Source: Tenacibaculum singaporense (GTDB lineage: Bacteria; Bacteroidota; Bacteroidia; Flavobacteriales; Flavobacteriaceae). Taken from it: a DNA stretch of 64,000 bases. The DNA is taken from positions 1,059,001-1,123,000 of the forward strand of contig NZ_CP032548.1 in the NCBI RefSeq assembly GCF_003867015.1. The letters are read 5' to 3'. Positions 55,601 through 63,678 of the stretch are shown here, in pieces; position 1 is the stretch's first letter, and every line of letters begins with the position of its first letter. Both the position numbers and the translations under genes were made by a program. Under the pieces are notes generated by a model. That model was not told the DNA's origin. It worked only from the letters and a program-made list of their open reading frames with translations, and made no database searches.

Positions 55601-55859
55601 AGTATACGTACTCTATTCCTTTGATGTTCGAAAGTATTTTTTCTAAGGGTTTGATAACTCTCGATTCTACTTCTGTAGGGCTCGCACCTGGATATCCTAC
55701 AAAGATGTCAGCCATAGGCACATCAATCTGTGGTTCTTCTTCTCTCGGAATTAAAAAAGAGCTGTACACACCAATTACCATAAACATTACCATTAATAAT
55801 ATGGTAAGTTTAGAGCCTATAAACCCTTTGGCTATTTTTCCTGCTAAACCTTCTTTCAT
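52653..55859 (-). CDS. RND efflux transporter permease
   Basis: 1068 residues with twelve transmembrane helices and two large periplasmic loops; the N-terminal motif SFLIPREEEPQIDVPMADIFVGYPGASPTEVES and the fourth-helix DD pair (TGIVVDDSIIIAENM) are typical. It belongs to the HAE-1-related class common in Bacteroidota. It forms a tripartite pump with the upstream adaptor (64 bp away) and TolC-like gene. Substrate unknown. Confidence 0.93.
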   Translation of the reverse strand: MKEGLAGKIAKGFIGSKLTILLMVMFMVIGVYSSFLIPREEEPQIDVPMADIFVGYPGASPTEVESRVIKPLEKILSNIKGIEYVYSTSMKEQGMVIVQFYVGEDIERSFVKLYNEINKHMDQMPKGVTMPLVKTRAIDDVPMLGLTLWSENYDDYQLKQIAQELTNEIEKVNDVAITQKIGGRNREVRVVVDKDKLAASGLDFLSVTEMLKSSNQQLSAGSYDKNDTEFLVTTGKFLQSAEDVKNLVVGVQQNQPIYLKQIANVIDGPEIPKNYVSFGYGQASSNASTYQSEYPAVTISVAKRKGADAMQIADVILAKVDHLRTNLIPDDVHVEVTRNYGETASQKVSELLLHLIGAIIAVTLVVMLAMGWRGGLVVFLSVPITFALTLLSYYMLDYTLNRITLFALVFVTGIVVDDSIIIAENMHRHFKMKRLPFKQAALYAINEVGNPTILATFTVIASVLPMAFVSGLMGPYMSPMPIGASIAMILSLFVALTITPYLGYIFLREKDKHGTEETFEADETKAMQSTLIYKLYERFERPLIENKTKRWTFLGITIVLLLGSMSLFFTKSVAVKMLPFDNKNEFQIVIDMPEGTTLERTDAVTKEIAQYLATRPEVVNYQSYVGTSAPITFNGLVRHYDLRGGSNMADIQVNLVDKHDRSIQSHDIAKLMRADIQNIAKKFKANVKLVEVPPGPPVLSTIVAEVYGPDYDKQIEIANEVQNILHNTSDVVDIDWMVEDNQTEYEFVIDKEKAMLYGVAPQQIAYTLNMALSNRAVSTLYDEDASNQVGIVFALDEKEKSSVQDIAQLQIKSQHGNLVSISDLISVEEKNSAKSIYRKNQKRVVYVMADMAGELESPAYAILGMEEKLKEIPLPQGYELNELYIKQPDFEDDYTVKWDGEWQITLEVFRDLGIAFLGVIIIIYMLIVGWFQNFKAPIVMMVAIPLSMVGIILGHWMMGAYFTATSFIGMIALAGIMVRNSVLLIDFVNLRLAEGIPLKQAVIEAGAVRTTPILLTAGTVVIGAFVILFDPIFQGLAISLMGGTITATVLTLLVVPLIYYLIERKNYK

Positions 55860-55922
55860 TTTATATAATTTGAAAATTTGTTGATTTGAAAATGGGGTGA
55901 TTGGTTCATTTTCAAATTGATT

Positions 55923-56996
55923 TTATTGAATTGTAATGTTTGCTCCGTTGTAAAGTTTACCTTCAGAAGAAACGATATAGCTTTCATCGGCTGATAAACC
56001 TGATAATACTTCTACTTGATTTCCAAAAGATCTTCCTAAGAGTAACCAACGTAACACAGCAGTATTACTTTGACTTACCGTATAAATTCCTGATAGTTGT
56101 CCTTTGTGTACCAAAGCTTCTGACGGAATTAAAACCATGTCAGTACTTTTTTGTGTTCTTTCAACAGGAAACTGAACTGTTGCAAACATTCCTGATAACA
56201 AGTTGAAACCCGTTTTATCTAAGTTGATTTTAACTAAGTATTGTCCACCCGTATTTTTTGCTGAGGTACTTACTTCTGATACGTTACCTGTAACTGTTTT
56301 GTTGATTGATTTAACAGTAACATTGACCTTTGCATCTTTTTTAATTTGAGAAATTTCACTTTCAGGTACTAATGCAGTTACTTCAAATCCGCCTTTACCT
56401 TCTACAGAAATTAAAGGCATTCCAGGATTCGCCATTGCACCTTTATCGATAAATTTATTAGTTACTACTCCTGAAAAAGGAGCTCTGATATTCGTATAGG
56501 CAAACTGAGAATTGATTTCGTTTCTCATTTGTTTTGCTGCTTCTAAATTCGCTTTGGCAACATTGTAATGAACAATGATATCATCAAACTCTTTTTGAGA
56601 AGCGCTATTTTGTTCAAATAAGTTTTTAAAGCGATTGTAATCTTTTTCAGCGCTTGAAAATCCTGCTTGTGCTTTAATTACATTAGCTTCTACTTGTGCT
56701 TTTTTAGCTTGTAAATCGCTGTTATTGATTGATACTAATAATTGACCTTTATTTACCTTATCACCAACTTTTACATGTATGTTGGTTACATAACCCATCA
56801 TACGAGTACTTAATTCAGCACTGTTGGTAGCTGCTACTTTTCCGCTTGCTGTTATAAACGGATTGTTATCATTAGCCGTTACTTTAGCAACTTTTACAGC
56901 TACTGTTGGTTTGTTGTTATTGTTTGTTGTTTCTTTTTTACCACAGCTTAATGCTAAAAGTGATGCGGCAAGAGCGATTGTATATATAGTTTTCAT
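55923..56996 (-). CDS. RND periplasmic adaptor (MFP) lipoprotein
   Basis: 357 residues. Lipobox LALSCG (Cys18). The lipoyl/barrel-sandwich fold shows in KVGDKVNKGQLLVSINNSDL and FAYTNIRAPFSGVVTNKFI, and a hairpin coiled coil lies between. It links the permease to the outer-membrane channel. It starts 7 bp after the TolC-like gene stops. Confidence 0.92.
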   Translation of the reverse strand: MKTIYTIALAASLLALSCGKKETTNNNNKPTVAVKVAKVTANDNNPFITASGKVAATNSAELSTRMMGYVTNIHVKVGDKVNKGQLLVSINNSDLQAKKAQVEANVIKAQAGFSSAEKDYNRFKNLFEQNSASQKEFDDIIVHYNVAKANLEAAKQMRNEINSQFAYTNIRAPFSGVVTNKFIDKGAMANPGMPLISVEGKGGFEVTALVPESEISQIKKDAKVNVTVKSINKTVTGNVSEVSTSAKNTGGQYLVKINLDKTGFNLLSGMFATVQFPVERTQKSTDMVLIPSEALVHKGQLSGIYTVSQSNTAVLRWLLLGRSFGNQVEVLSGLSADESYIVSSEGKLYNGANITIQ

Positions 56997-57003
56997 TTGT
57001 TGA

Positions 57004-58317
57004 TTATTCTTTAGTTAAAAAATCTAAATAAGCTTTGGTATAGTTATATTGATATACGGTTTGGTAATATTCTAATTGTTTTTGAGCGTATTGAGTTTCT
57101 GCCATTAATAAATCGGATGTTTTTTCTAGTCCTTCTTTAAATCTGTTTTTTCTGATTCGTAAGGCTTCTTCCGATTGCTGTAAGGCTAATTCGGTTAGTT
57201 TTAATTGTTCCTCAGCATCAGTTAACAATCGTTTAGTCTTATTTAACTCTAATTGACTTTTAGACTTATACTGCTCGTATTCTAATCTTGATTTTTCATA
57301 CTGAGCTTTGCTTTTTTGTGCTTTTCCGTAGCGTTTAGAACCTTTGAAAATATCCCAAGTTAATTGTGCTCCTACTACGTAACCACTTGCATCAACATTG
57401 AAAATTTTATCATCGTACAATTCGTAACTACCAAAAGCATTTAAGCGTGGAAGAAAATCCATTTTATCCGCTTTGTGCATTTTTTGATAAGCCTCAGAAG
57501 CTAATTCCATTGCTTTAATATCTGAACGATTTTCAGAAATAGTAATGTCAGCAACTTGATTCGTTAAGTGTACTTGTAAACTATCTGAGGGTTCATAAAT
57601 GTTGTTTTGTTTTTCATTCATTAAAAAAGACAAGTAGTTAGAAACATTTAGTACATTGCTTTTTGCTGTTTGTAATTGATTTTTTACTTCGGTAACTCGA
57701 ACTTCAACGGCTAATACATCAGCACGTTGTAAATAACCTTGCTTAAAGCTATTTTCTGCCATTTGTTGATTAGCTTCCGTAGCTTTTAAGGCTTTTTCTA
57801 ATACCGAAACTCCCTTGTGAGCTAATTGCAATTGCATATAGGCTTTTTCAACTTCTAACAATAAATATTCTTGAGTACGTTGCGTCTGCAAGTTGGTTGC
57901 TTCCATTTTAGTTTTAGCGGCTTTACGTTGGTAAATACCGTCTAAATTCACCAAAGGTTGCTGAACTTCGATTTTAGTAGCAAAGTTTTGTGTTCGTTTC
58001 GGATTGTTTAATAATTCAGGATTGAAATCTGCCTGTGTTAAAATTTCTTGATTCAATTTACTGCCAAATGCCATTAGTGGATTCGTAGTTACAATTCCTG
58101 TATGAGAAGCAGTAATATTTGGCAAGAACATAGCGTTGGTTTGCTTGTAATCGGCACGTGCTTGCTGATAGTTTTGTTCAGCTATTTTTAAAGAGGTATT
58201 ATTTTCCTGAACTCTTTTCAAAACCTCACTTTTGGAAATTGAAATTTTAGTTTGAGCTAGGGTAGTAGCAGTTATAAAAAGTGCTAGCGTAAATAAACGA
58301 ATATATGATGTTTTCAT
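57004..58317 (-). CDS. TolC-like outer-membrane efflux protein
   Basis: 437 residues, signal peptide (about residues 1-21, ending TTLAQ). Two OEP repeats with long coiled-coil helices. It is the first gene of the TolC-MFP-RND-DUF2892 operon. The palindrome GTAACTTTAGTTAC at 58367 lies 22 bp upstream of its -7 box (TAAATTTG, 58344-58337). Confidence 0.91.
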   Translation of the reverse strand: MKTSYIRLFTLALFITATTLAQTKISISKSEVLKRVQENNTSLKIAEQNYQQARADYKQTNAMFLPNITASHTGIVTTNPLMAFGSKLNQEILTQADFNPELLNNPKRTQNFATKIEVQQPLVNLDGIYQRKAAKTKMEATNLQTQRTQEYLLLEVEKAYMQLQLAHKGVSVLEKALKATEANQQMAENSFKQGYLQRADVLAVEVRVTEVKNQLQTAKSNVLNVSNYLSFLMNEKQNNIYEPSDSLQVHLTNQVADITISENRSDIKAMELASEAYQKMHKADKMDFLPRLNAFGSYELYDDKIFNVDASGYVVGAQLTWDIFKGSKRYGKAQKSKAQYEKSRLEYEQYKSKSQLELNKTKRLLTDAEEQLKLTELALQQSEEALRIRKNRFKEGLEKTSDLLMAETQYAQKQLEYYQTVYQYNYTKAYLDFLTKE

Positions 58318-58336
58318 TTTTACTGTTTTATAACAG

Positions 58337-58344
58337 CAAATTTA
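58337..58344 (-). promoter_or_regulatory. -7 box TAAATTTG of the TolC operon
   Basis: Perfect match to TAnnTTTG on the minus strand, 20 bp before the ATG. Confidence 0.65.
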
Positions 58345-58366
58345 GTGGCAACATATACGGTAGTCA

Positions 58367-58380
58367 GTAACTTTAGTTAC
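58367..58380. promoter_or_regulatory. Crp/Fnr-type palindrome upstream of the TolC operon
   Basis: GTAACTTTAGTTAC, a near-perfect palindrome that differs from the other two copies only at the centre. Taken as a 16-mer site, it leaves 21 bp before the -7 box, exactly the spacing seen at the thioredoxin-cydAB promoter; this fits class-II activation. Confidence 0.72.
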
Positions 58381-58434
58381 ACAGGGTATGTTTTTTAGTA
58401 AAGAGGATATGTAGAATATACAAAAGAGAATATG

Positions 58435-59511
58435 CTAATGTTCACCATAGTCTACATCATCCATTTTTCCTTTAAAAACTTTATACTGAATAACAAAATA
58501 AACAACTACTAGGATTGCAGCTATAAAAAACCAATTTAAACCTACGGACAAACCATACTCGTTAGCAGCTACATTATAAATTGTTAAATCGGGATTTATG
58601 TTATTGGTAGAGGGCAAAACTTTAGGGAAAATTGAAGCGACTGTAGTTGCCAAACCTCCTAATAAAAACAAAGAAGAATATAAAAACCCAGTGATGTGTT
58701 TTTTGTGTTGTTTTACGTTGAATAAACCAAACAAGCCTACAAACGTTAGTAAAGGAAATATCCAAAGGAAAGGATGTTCTATAAAATTATGAAATGGTTT
58801 AGGTTCTATAATATGCCAAGCGAATAATGAAATAATTACTAAGCCTAATAAAACAAAAGAAAGAGTAAAAACAACCTTTTTTAGTTGGTTGTTAATACTA
58901 GCATTAGTTTTGAAAATAACCCAATTGGCACCATGGATAGTTAGTGATACCACTGTAATAATTCCCAGAAGTAAAGTAAACCAGTCAATAACACCAAGTG
59001 TTTCAGAATGAGGAGAGAATTCCGAATTCCATAAAGGGAGGAAAAAGTAATGTGCTTCATGAGTAGAAACACCATCTACTACATTTCCTAGATTAACACC
59101 ACGTACCACATTTCCTAGTGCCACCCCAAAAAATAATGCAAGAAGTAAGCTGGCAACTCCAAAAGCTTTATCCCAAATACTTTCCCATATTCTATTGTGT
59201 ATTTGTCCGCGAAGCTCTAAACCAATAGCTCTAAAAATTAGTAACCATAAAACCATCATTAAAGGAAGATAAAAACCACTAAATGAAGAAGCATATAAAG
59301 TAGGGAAAGCAAAAAATAAGACACCGCCCGCAGCGATTAACCATACTTCGTTCGCATCCCAAAAAGGACCTATTGCTTTTACGACTTTCTTTTTATCTTC
59401 TTCTTTTTTAGCAAAGAATAAGTGAATAATTCCTGCTCCAAAATCATAACCATCTAAAATAACATAAATGGCTAACATCGTAACTAATACTATATACCAA
59501 AAAAGTTCCAT
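58435..59511 (-). CDS. cydB: Cytochrome bd ubiquinol oxidase subunit II (CydB)
   Basis: 358 residues, about eight or nine transmembrane helices. N-terminal motif LDGYDFGAGIIHLF and GPFWDANEVWLI are diagnostic. It forms the high-affinity terminal oxidase with CydA. It starts 3 bp after cydA. No separate CydX-type subunit is visible. Confidence 0.95.
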   Translation of the reverse strand: MELFWYIVLVTMLAIYVILDGYDFGAGIIHLFFAKKEEDKKKVVKAIGPFWDANEVWLIAAGGVLFFAFPTLYASSFSGFYLPLMMVLWLLIFRAIGLELRGQIHNRIWESIWDKAFGVASLLLALFFGVALGNVVRGVNLGNVVDGVSTHEAHYFFLPLWNSEFSPHSETLGVIDWFTLLLGIITVVSLTIHGANWVIFKTNASINNQLKKVVFTLSFVLLGLVIISLFAWHIIEPKPFHNFIEHPFLWIFPLLTFVGLFGLFNVKQHKKHITGFLYSSLFLLGGLATTVASIFPKVLPSTNNINPDLTIYNVAANEYGLSVGLNWFFIAAILVVVYFVIQYKVFKGKMDDVDYGEH

Positions 59512-59514
59512 AAT

Positions 59515-60843
59515 TTAATGTGTTGTTTGAGGTCCTTTGTTAATGATTTTTCCTACTAAAATCAGAAATAACATTCCTAATAATAAGTATAAACCTATAA
59601 ACCCTAAAAGAGTAAATAAAGTGTTTCCTGAGGATACTGTAGGAGATGCTCCAGCAGATGTTCGTAATAAGTTATAAACTAACCAAGGTTGACGTCCTAA
59701 TTCAGCGGTATACCAGCCGGTAGTGTTGGCAATATATGGAAATGGAATCATGAAGAGTAAAGACCATAAAATCCATTTTGTTTGATATAATTTTTTTCTG
59801 AATAATTGTACAATGCTAGCTAACATTAATGCAATAAAAATAGTTCCTAAACCAACCATTATATGATATGCATAATACAAACCCGGTATGTTTGTTGGGT
59901 AGTTTTTTTCATCAAATTCATTGAGTCCTTTAATCTCAGCATTCCATTCTTGATAAGTTAAAAAGCTTAAGATGTTAGGGACGGCTATTTTATTGTCTAA
60001 TTTTTTCTCCAGCATATTTGGTTGTCCAATTAGCACTATTTCAGAGCCTCCTTTTTCTGTTTCAAATATACCCTCCATAGCAGCAAAGGTTATAGGTTGA
60101 TATTTGACAACATTTTTAGCAGCTAAATCGCCAGTAGGGAAAGCAACCAAAATAGATGCTATAACTCCAAAAACAACTCCCGTTTTTAAAAATAATTTTC
60201 CAAATTCTACGTGTTTTTTATTTAAAAGATAAAGAGCTCCAATACCAGCGACTACGAAAGAACTCGTTACCAAGGAAGCAGCCTGATTGTGTAAATATGA
60301 AGGCCATAACCAAGGATTAGAGAAAAGAGCAGAAAAATTATTTAAAACAAACTTACCATTGGCTAGTATTTCATATCCTACAGGATTTTGCATCCAAGAA
60401 TGTGTAGCTATAATTAGAAAACCACTTGCCCAAGAGCCTAAAAAGACAAGGAATCCAGTTAAAAAGTGAAGTTTGTGTCCTAGTTTTTTCTCTCCAAATA
60501 AAAACAGCCCTAAAAAGGAAGATTCTAAAAAGAAAGAAAACATTCCTTCCATAGCTAATGTTTGACCTATAATACCACCAGTAAGCTCGGAGAATTTTGC
60601 CCAGTTAGTTCCAAATTGAAATTCCATAGGGATTCCAGTGACAACTCCCATAGCAAAGTTTAAAGCAAAGATTTTCATCCAAAACTTTGCTGCATCATTG
60701 TATTTTTCAATTTTAGTCCTTAAAAACTTCCATTTGAAGAAAACTATCATCAACGATAGTCCCATGGTTAATTGTGGAAATAAGTAGTGAAAAGTTATTG
60801 TGAAAGCAAACTGCATTCTATCATAAAAGAGCATGTCTTCCAT
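59515..60843 (-). CDS. cydA: Cytochrome bd ubiquinol oxidase subunit I (CydA)
   Basis: 442 residues, shorter than E. coli CydA (522) because the quinol-binding Q-loop is of the short type. The motif ELGRQPWLVYN, the early DRMQFAFTITFHYLFPQ with a haem-ligand histidine, and GMEGMFSFFLESSFLGLF-type helix (AMEGMFSFFLESSFLGLFLFG) are intact. It reduces oxygen at low concentration without pumping protons. Expression is probably low-oxygen or redox controlled through the Crp/Fnr site upstream of thioredoxin. Confidence 0.95.
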   Translation of the reverse strand: MEDMLFYDRMQFAFTITFHYLFPQLTMGLSLMIVFFKWKFLRTKIEKYNDAAKFWMKIFALNFAMGVVTGIPMEFQFGTNWAKFSELTGGIIGQTLAMEGMFSFFLESSFLGLFLFGEKKLGHKLHFLTGFLVFLGSWASGFLIIATHSWMQNPVGYEILANGKFVLNNFSALFSNPWLWPSYLHNQAASLVTSSFVVAGIGALYLLNKKHVEFGKLFLKTGVVFGVIASILVAFPTGDLAAKNVVKYQPITFAAMEGIFETEKGGSEIVLIGQPNMLEKKLDNKIAVPNILSFLTYQEWNAEIKGLNEFDEKNYPTNIPGLYYAYHIMVGLGTIFIALMLASIVQLFRKKLYQTKWILWSLLFMIPFPYIANTTGWYTAELGRQPWLVYNLLRTSAGASPTVSSGNTLFTLLGFIGLYLLLGMLFLILVGKIINKGPQTTH

Positions 60844-60918
60844 ACTAAAGATAGTTTAGGAGGTTATTAAATAAGAACGTTTTTTTAGTAGCAATAAGGT
60901 GGAATAAAAATAATGATA

Positions 60919-61218
60919 TTATTTCACATGACTATTAATAATTTGAATCAAATCATCCTTATGTAACATTCCAGATTGTCGCCATAATAATTTGCCTTCT
61001 TTGAAGAGTATAAATGTAGGAACTCCCTTAATTTGGTAGGTGTTTGCTATTTTGGGGTTTTTATCAATGTTTATTTTTAAGATAACAGCCTTATCTCCTA
61101 AATCTTCTTTCACTTCTTTTAAAATAGGAGTCATCATTTTACATGGACCGCACCATTCGGCAAAGAAATCAATCAAAACAGGTTTGTTGCCTTTAATTAT
61201 TTCAGAAAATTTACCCAT
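60919..61218 (-). CDS. Thioredoxin
   Basis: 99 residues, active site WCGPCK and cis-proline in KGVPTFILF. It reduces disulfides in the cytoplasm. It lies 75 bp upstream of cydA in the same direction and its promoter carries the perfect Crp/Fnr palindrome; the -7 box is TACCTTTA (61238-61231). Confidence 0.93.
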   Translation of the reverse strand: MGKFSEIIKGNKPVLIDFFAEWCGPCKMMTPILKEVKEDLGDKAVILKINIDKNPKIANTYQIKGVPTFILFKEGKLLWRQSGMLHKDDLIQIINSHVK

Positions 61219-61230
61219 CGTTTTTTACTA

Positions 61231-61238
61231 TAAAGGTA
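61231..61238 (-). promoter_or_regulatory. -7 box (TACCTTTA) of thioredoxin-cydAB
   Basis: One mismatch to TAnnTTTG. It lies 21 bp from the palindrome, as at the TolC promoter. Confidence 0.5.
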
Positions 61239-61259
61239 AAATGATTCTCTTGTAGTAAA

Positions 61260-61275
61260 TGTAACTTAAGTTACA
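61260..61275. promoter_or_regulatory. Crp/Fnr-type palindrome upstream of thioredoxin-cydAB
   Basis: TGTAACTTAAGTTACA, identical to the 40134-40149 copy. It lies between the thioredoxin start and the stop of the Crp/Fnr gene. Confidence 0.75.
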
Positions 61276-61278
61276 GGG

Positions 61279-61911
61279 TTAAAGTTCTAGCACTTTAACT
61301 TGATTTCTATTTAGTTCTATTTTATCTTGTTTTTCTAGGGCTTTTAAAAGTCTTGAAATAACCACTCTTGAAGTGTGTAAATCGTTAGCTATTTGTTGAT
61401 GTGTTACGCTAATTGTTTCATTTTGATTTACTAAGGCTTTGTCTTTTAGGTATTTTAATAAACGTTCATCCATGTTTAGAAAAGCAATAGTATCAATAGC
61501 ATCAATAAACTCTTGTAATCTGCTGTGATAACTATGTAAGATGAATTCTTGCCAGCTTTTATATTTACTAAGCCATTCACTCATTTTTTGTTTAGGGATC
61601 ATTAATAGCTTTACATCAGTTTCAGCCACAGCTTTAATTTTACTTTTAGTCTGTCCCATACAACATGAAAGTGTCATAGCACAAGTATCACCTTTTTCAA
61701 TATAATATAAGACTAAGTCGTCTCCCTCTTTATCTTCACGCAAAATTTTTATTGCACCACTTAATAACAAAGGAATAGAAGTAATGTAGCTTCCAATATC
61801 AATAATAACTTCATTGGATTTAAATTCTTTAGCTATTGCAACATCAGTTATTTCTTTTAATAATGCTTCCTCAAATAAATAACCGTAGTATTTCTGTAAA
61901 TCTTCTATCAA
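61279..61911 (-). CDS. Crp/Fnr-family transcriptional regulator
   Basis: 210 residues. Cyclic-nucleotide-binding-type domain (about 20-130) with the cysteine pattern GDTCAMTLSCCMGQ, which may sense redox or a small thiol-reactive signal, then a winged HTH (about 160-200, ISVTHQQIANDLHTSRVVISRLLKALEKQ). It is the obvious candidate to bind the TGTAAC-AGTTACA palindromes nearby. No palindrome lies in front of its own gene. Confidence 0.92.
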   Translation of the reverse strand: MIEDLQKYYGYLFEEALLKEITDVAIAKEFKSNEVIIDIGSYITSIPLLLSGAIKILREDKEGDDLVLYYIEKGDTCAMTLSCCMGQTKSKIKAVAETDVKLLMIPKQKMSEWLSKYKSWQEFILHSYHSRLQEFIDAIDTIAFLNMDERLLKYLKDKALVNQNETISVTHQQIANDLHTSRVVISRLLKALEKQDKIELNRNQVKVLEL

Positions 61912-62053
61912 GATAAAATGTTTTTGTAAAAATAGTTAAATAATTACATTTTAGATAGAAATAAAATAGATGATAATCTATGATTTTAATCAGGTTTATA
62001 CTTGTTTTTATTACTGAAATTTGAAATAGATAATAACACAAAATCTTACAAAA

Positions 62054-62473
62054 ATGAAAAAAAGAACACCAGTTTCAGTTATAATGACTAAAGATGTAAT
62101 TACATTAAGTAGTACTGATGATTTAATGACAGCAGAAAAAATATTTAAAAAAGAACATATAAGACATATTCCGGTAGTTAGCGGAAATGAAATAAAAGGA
62201 ATGTTAAGTTATACAGATTTATTAAGAATAAGTTTTGCAGATGCAGTTGATGAAAATGAAACAGACGTTGATACTGTGGTGTATAATATGTTTACAATAG
62301 ACCAAGTGATGGCAAAAAACTTAGAAACGGTAGATTCTAGTACGACAATTAAGGAGGTTGCAGAAATTCTAGCTAAAAAAGAGTTTCACGCTTTACCAGT
62401 TGTTGATGATAATGAATTAGTTGGGATTGTAACTACCACGGACTTAATTTATTACTTATTAGAGCAGTTTTAG
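62054..62473 (+). CDS. CBS-domain-pair protein
   Basis: 139 residues consisting of two CBS domains (about 5-63 and 76-137), no further module. CBS pairs bind adenosyl ligands and control partner proteins. It is divergent to the Crp/Fnr gene, from which it is separated by 142 bp. Target unknown. Confidence 0.93.
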   Translation: MKKRTPVSVIMTKDVITLSSTDDLMTAEKIFKKEHIRHIPVVSGNEIKGMLSYTDLLRISFADAVDENETDVDTVVYNMFTIDQVMAKNLETVDSSTTIKEVAEILAKKEFHALPVVDDNELVGIVTTTDLIYYLLEQF

Positions 62474-62518
62474 TTCTTTCTTTAACATAAGTGGGTATGA
62501 AAAGTTAAAGTTTATGGT

Positions 62519-62547
62519 AAAACCATACTTTTATTATGGTTTTTTTT
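62519..62547 (+). terminator. Terminator after the CBS-domain gene
   Basis: AAAACCATA / TATGGTTTT stem, 7-base loop, then a T-run. It separates the CBS gene from the peptide gene. Confidence 0.85.
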
Positions 62548-62570
62548 GAGTTAAATTGTTTTGTAGAATT

Positions 62571-62578
62571 TATTTTTG
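62571..62578 (+). promoter_or_regulatory. -7 box TATTTTTG of the double-glycine peptide gene
   Basis: Perfect TAnnTTTG match 21 bp before the ATG at 62600. A TTG at 62547-62549, 21 bp upstream, could be the -33 element. Confidence 0.6.
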
Positions 62579-62599
62579 AGAAACTCAAAATACTTTACC

Positions 62600-62752
62600 A
62601 TGTTAAAAAACATTTCAAATTTAGGTTCAGTTTTGAATAAATCAGAACAAAAAACTATTCAGGGAGGATGGACATATGTAATGTGTACTAAGTGTGAACC
62701 TCTTCCTCCAGGTTATATTTGTATGAATGAAGTATATTGTGGAGGAGAGTAA
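62600..62752 (+). CDS. Double-glycine-leader peptide (bacteriocin/RiPP-like precursor)
   Basis: 50 residues. The leader (residues 1-23) starts MLKNISNLGSVLNKSEQKT and ends in IQGG, the double-glycine processing site of Bacteroidota peptide precursors. The core of 27 residues starts WTYVMC and contains four cysteines (29, 32, 41, 47), with CTKC, a PLPPG stretch and C-terminal VYCGGE. A peptidase-containing ABC transporter (PCAT) would be needed to cut and export it; none is in the window. Its own promoter and flanking terminators support it as a real gene. Confidence 0.72.
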   Translation: MLKNISNLGSVLNKSEQKTIQGGWTYVMCTKCEPLPPGYICMNEVYCGGE

Positions 62753-62833
62753 ATTTACTCTAAACAAGATTACATTAATATTTACTATTCATATTTAGTA
62801 ACCCTTTTAGGGATTATAGGGCTGTTAAACCAT

Positions 62834-62865
62834 AAGCGTATTTAGATTTGTTTCTAAATACGCTT
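62834..62865 (+). terminator. Hairpin between the peptide gene and rpe
   Basis: AAGCGTATTTAG / CTAAATACGCTT stem with an 8-base loop; the T-richer side follows on the plus strand. It could stop both converging transcripts. Confidence 0.7.
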
Positions 62866-62871
62866 TGACTT

Positions 62872-63528
62872 TTAATTTATAATAGTTTTTAAATTTTCAA
62901 TTGTTTCGGTTGGGTTGTCACTTTTGAAAACAAAACTACCAGCAACTAATACATTAGCACCAACTTCTACAAGTTTATTAGCGTTTTGATCAGTTACTCC
63001 TCCATCAATTTCAATTAGGGTAGAAGCTTCACTGAATTCAATTAAGTTCTTTAGCTGTTGAATTTTTTTGTACGTATTTTCGATGAATGATTGTCCTCCA
63101 AATCCAGGATTAACACTCATAATACACACTAAGTCTAAATCTTTGATAATATCTTCTAAAACAGCTATTGGTGTATGTGGGTTTAAAGCAACACCTGCTT
63201 TCATACCAGCTGCTTTTATTGCTTGAACAGTTCTGTGTAAATGTGTACAAGCTTCGTAGTGTACTGTTAAAATGTCGGCGCCTAAATCAGCAAAAGTTTG
63301 AATGTAACGATCAGGATCTACAATCATTAAGTGCACATCAATAGTTTTATTGGCATGTTTTGTAATTGATTTTAAAACAGGCATTCCAAAAGAAATATTT
63401 GGTACAAAAACACCGTCCATAATGTCAATATGAAACCAATCTGCTTTACTATCATTTACCATTTCAACATCGCGTTGAAGATTTCCAAAATCAGCCGCTA
63501 AAATTGATGGGGCTACAAGTTTTTCCAT
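62872..63528 (-). CDS. rpe: Ribulose-phosphate 3-epimerase
   Basis: 218 residues from the ATG at 63528 (MEKLVAPSILAADFGNL); the longer frame to 63609 runs back through the sigma-factor terminator and is rejected. Active-site motifs: HIDIMDGVFVPNISFG, VHLMI, MSVNPGFGGQSF and EIDGG. It links pentose phosphates in the Calvin-type/pentose shuffle. A perfect -7 box lies at 63568-63561. Confidence 0.95.
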   Translation of the reverse strand: MEKLVAPSILAADFGNLQRDVEMVNDSKADWFHIDIMDGVFVPNISFGMPVLKSITKHANKTIDVHLMIVDPDRYIQTFADLGADILTVHYEACTHLHRTVQAIKAAGMKAGVALNPHTPIAVLEDIIKDLDLVCIMSVNPGFGGQSFIENTYKKIQQLKNLIEFSEASTLIEIDGGVTDQNANKLVEVGANVLVAGSFVFKSDNPTETIENLKTIIN

Positions 63529-63560
63529 TAATATATAAGTTGTTGTGTTGTTATTATGTG

Positions 63561-63568
63561 CAAATATA
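63561..63568 (-). promoter_or_regulatory. -7 box TATATTTG of rpe
   Basis: Perfect TAnnTTTG match on the minus strand, giving a leader of about 25 bases before the ATG at 63528. Confidence 0.65.
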
Positions 63569-63593
63569 GTTAAAACTAAGGGCATTAAAATCA

Positions 63594-63623
63594 AAAAGAA
63601 AGCTCTCAAATTTGAGAGCTTTC
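63594..63623 (-). terminator. Terminator of the sigma-factor gene
   Basis: GAAAGCTCTCAAA / TTTGAGAGCTTTC form a long perfect palindrome followed on the minus strand by a T-run. Confidence 0.88.
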
Positions 63624-63678
63624 ATTCATTAATCAAAAAACGAATAGTTACGATAACTATTTGTTGTTGTTTGTATTA

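Noticed and set aside
63529-63609. Longer N-terminus for Rpe
   Set aside because: It would run through the terminator palindrome at 63598-63623 and the -7 box at 63561-63568; the family starts at the MEKLVAPSILAADF methionine.
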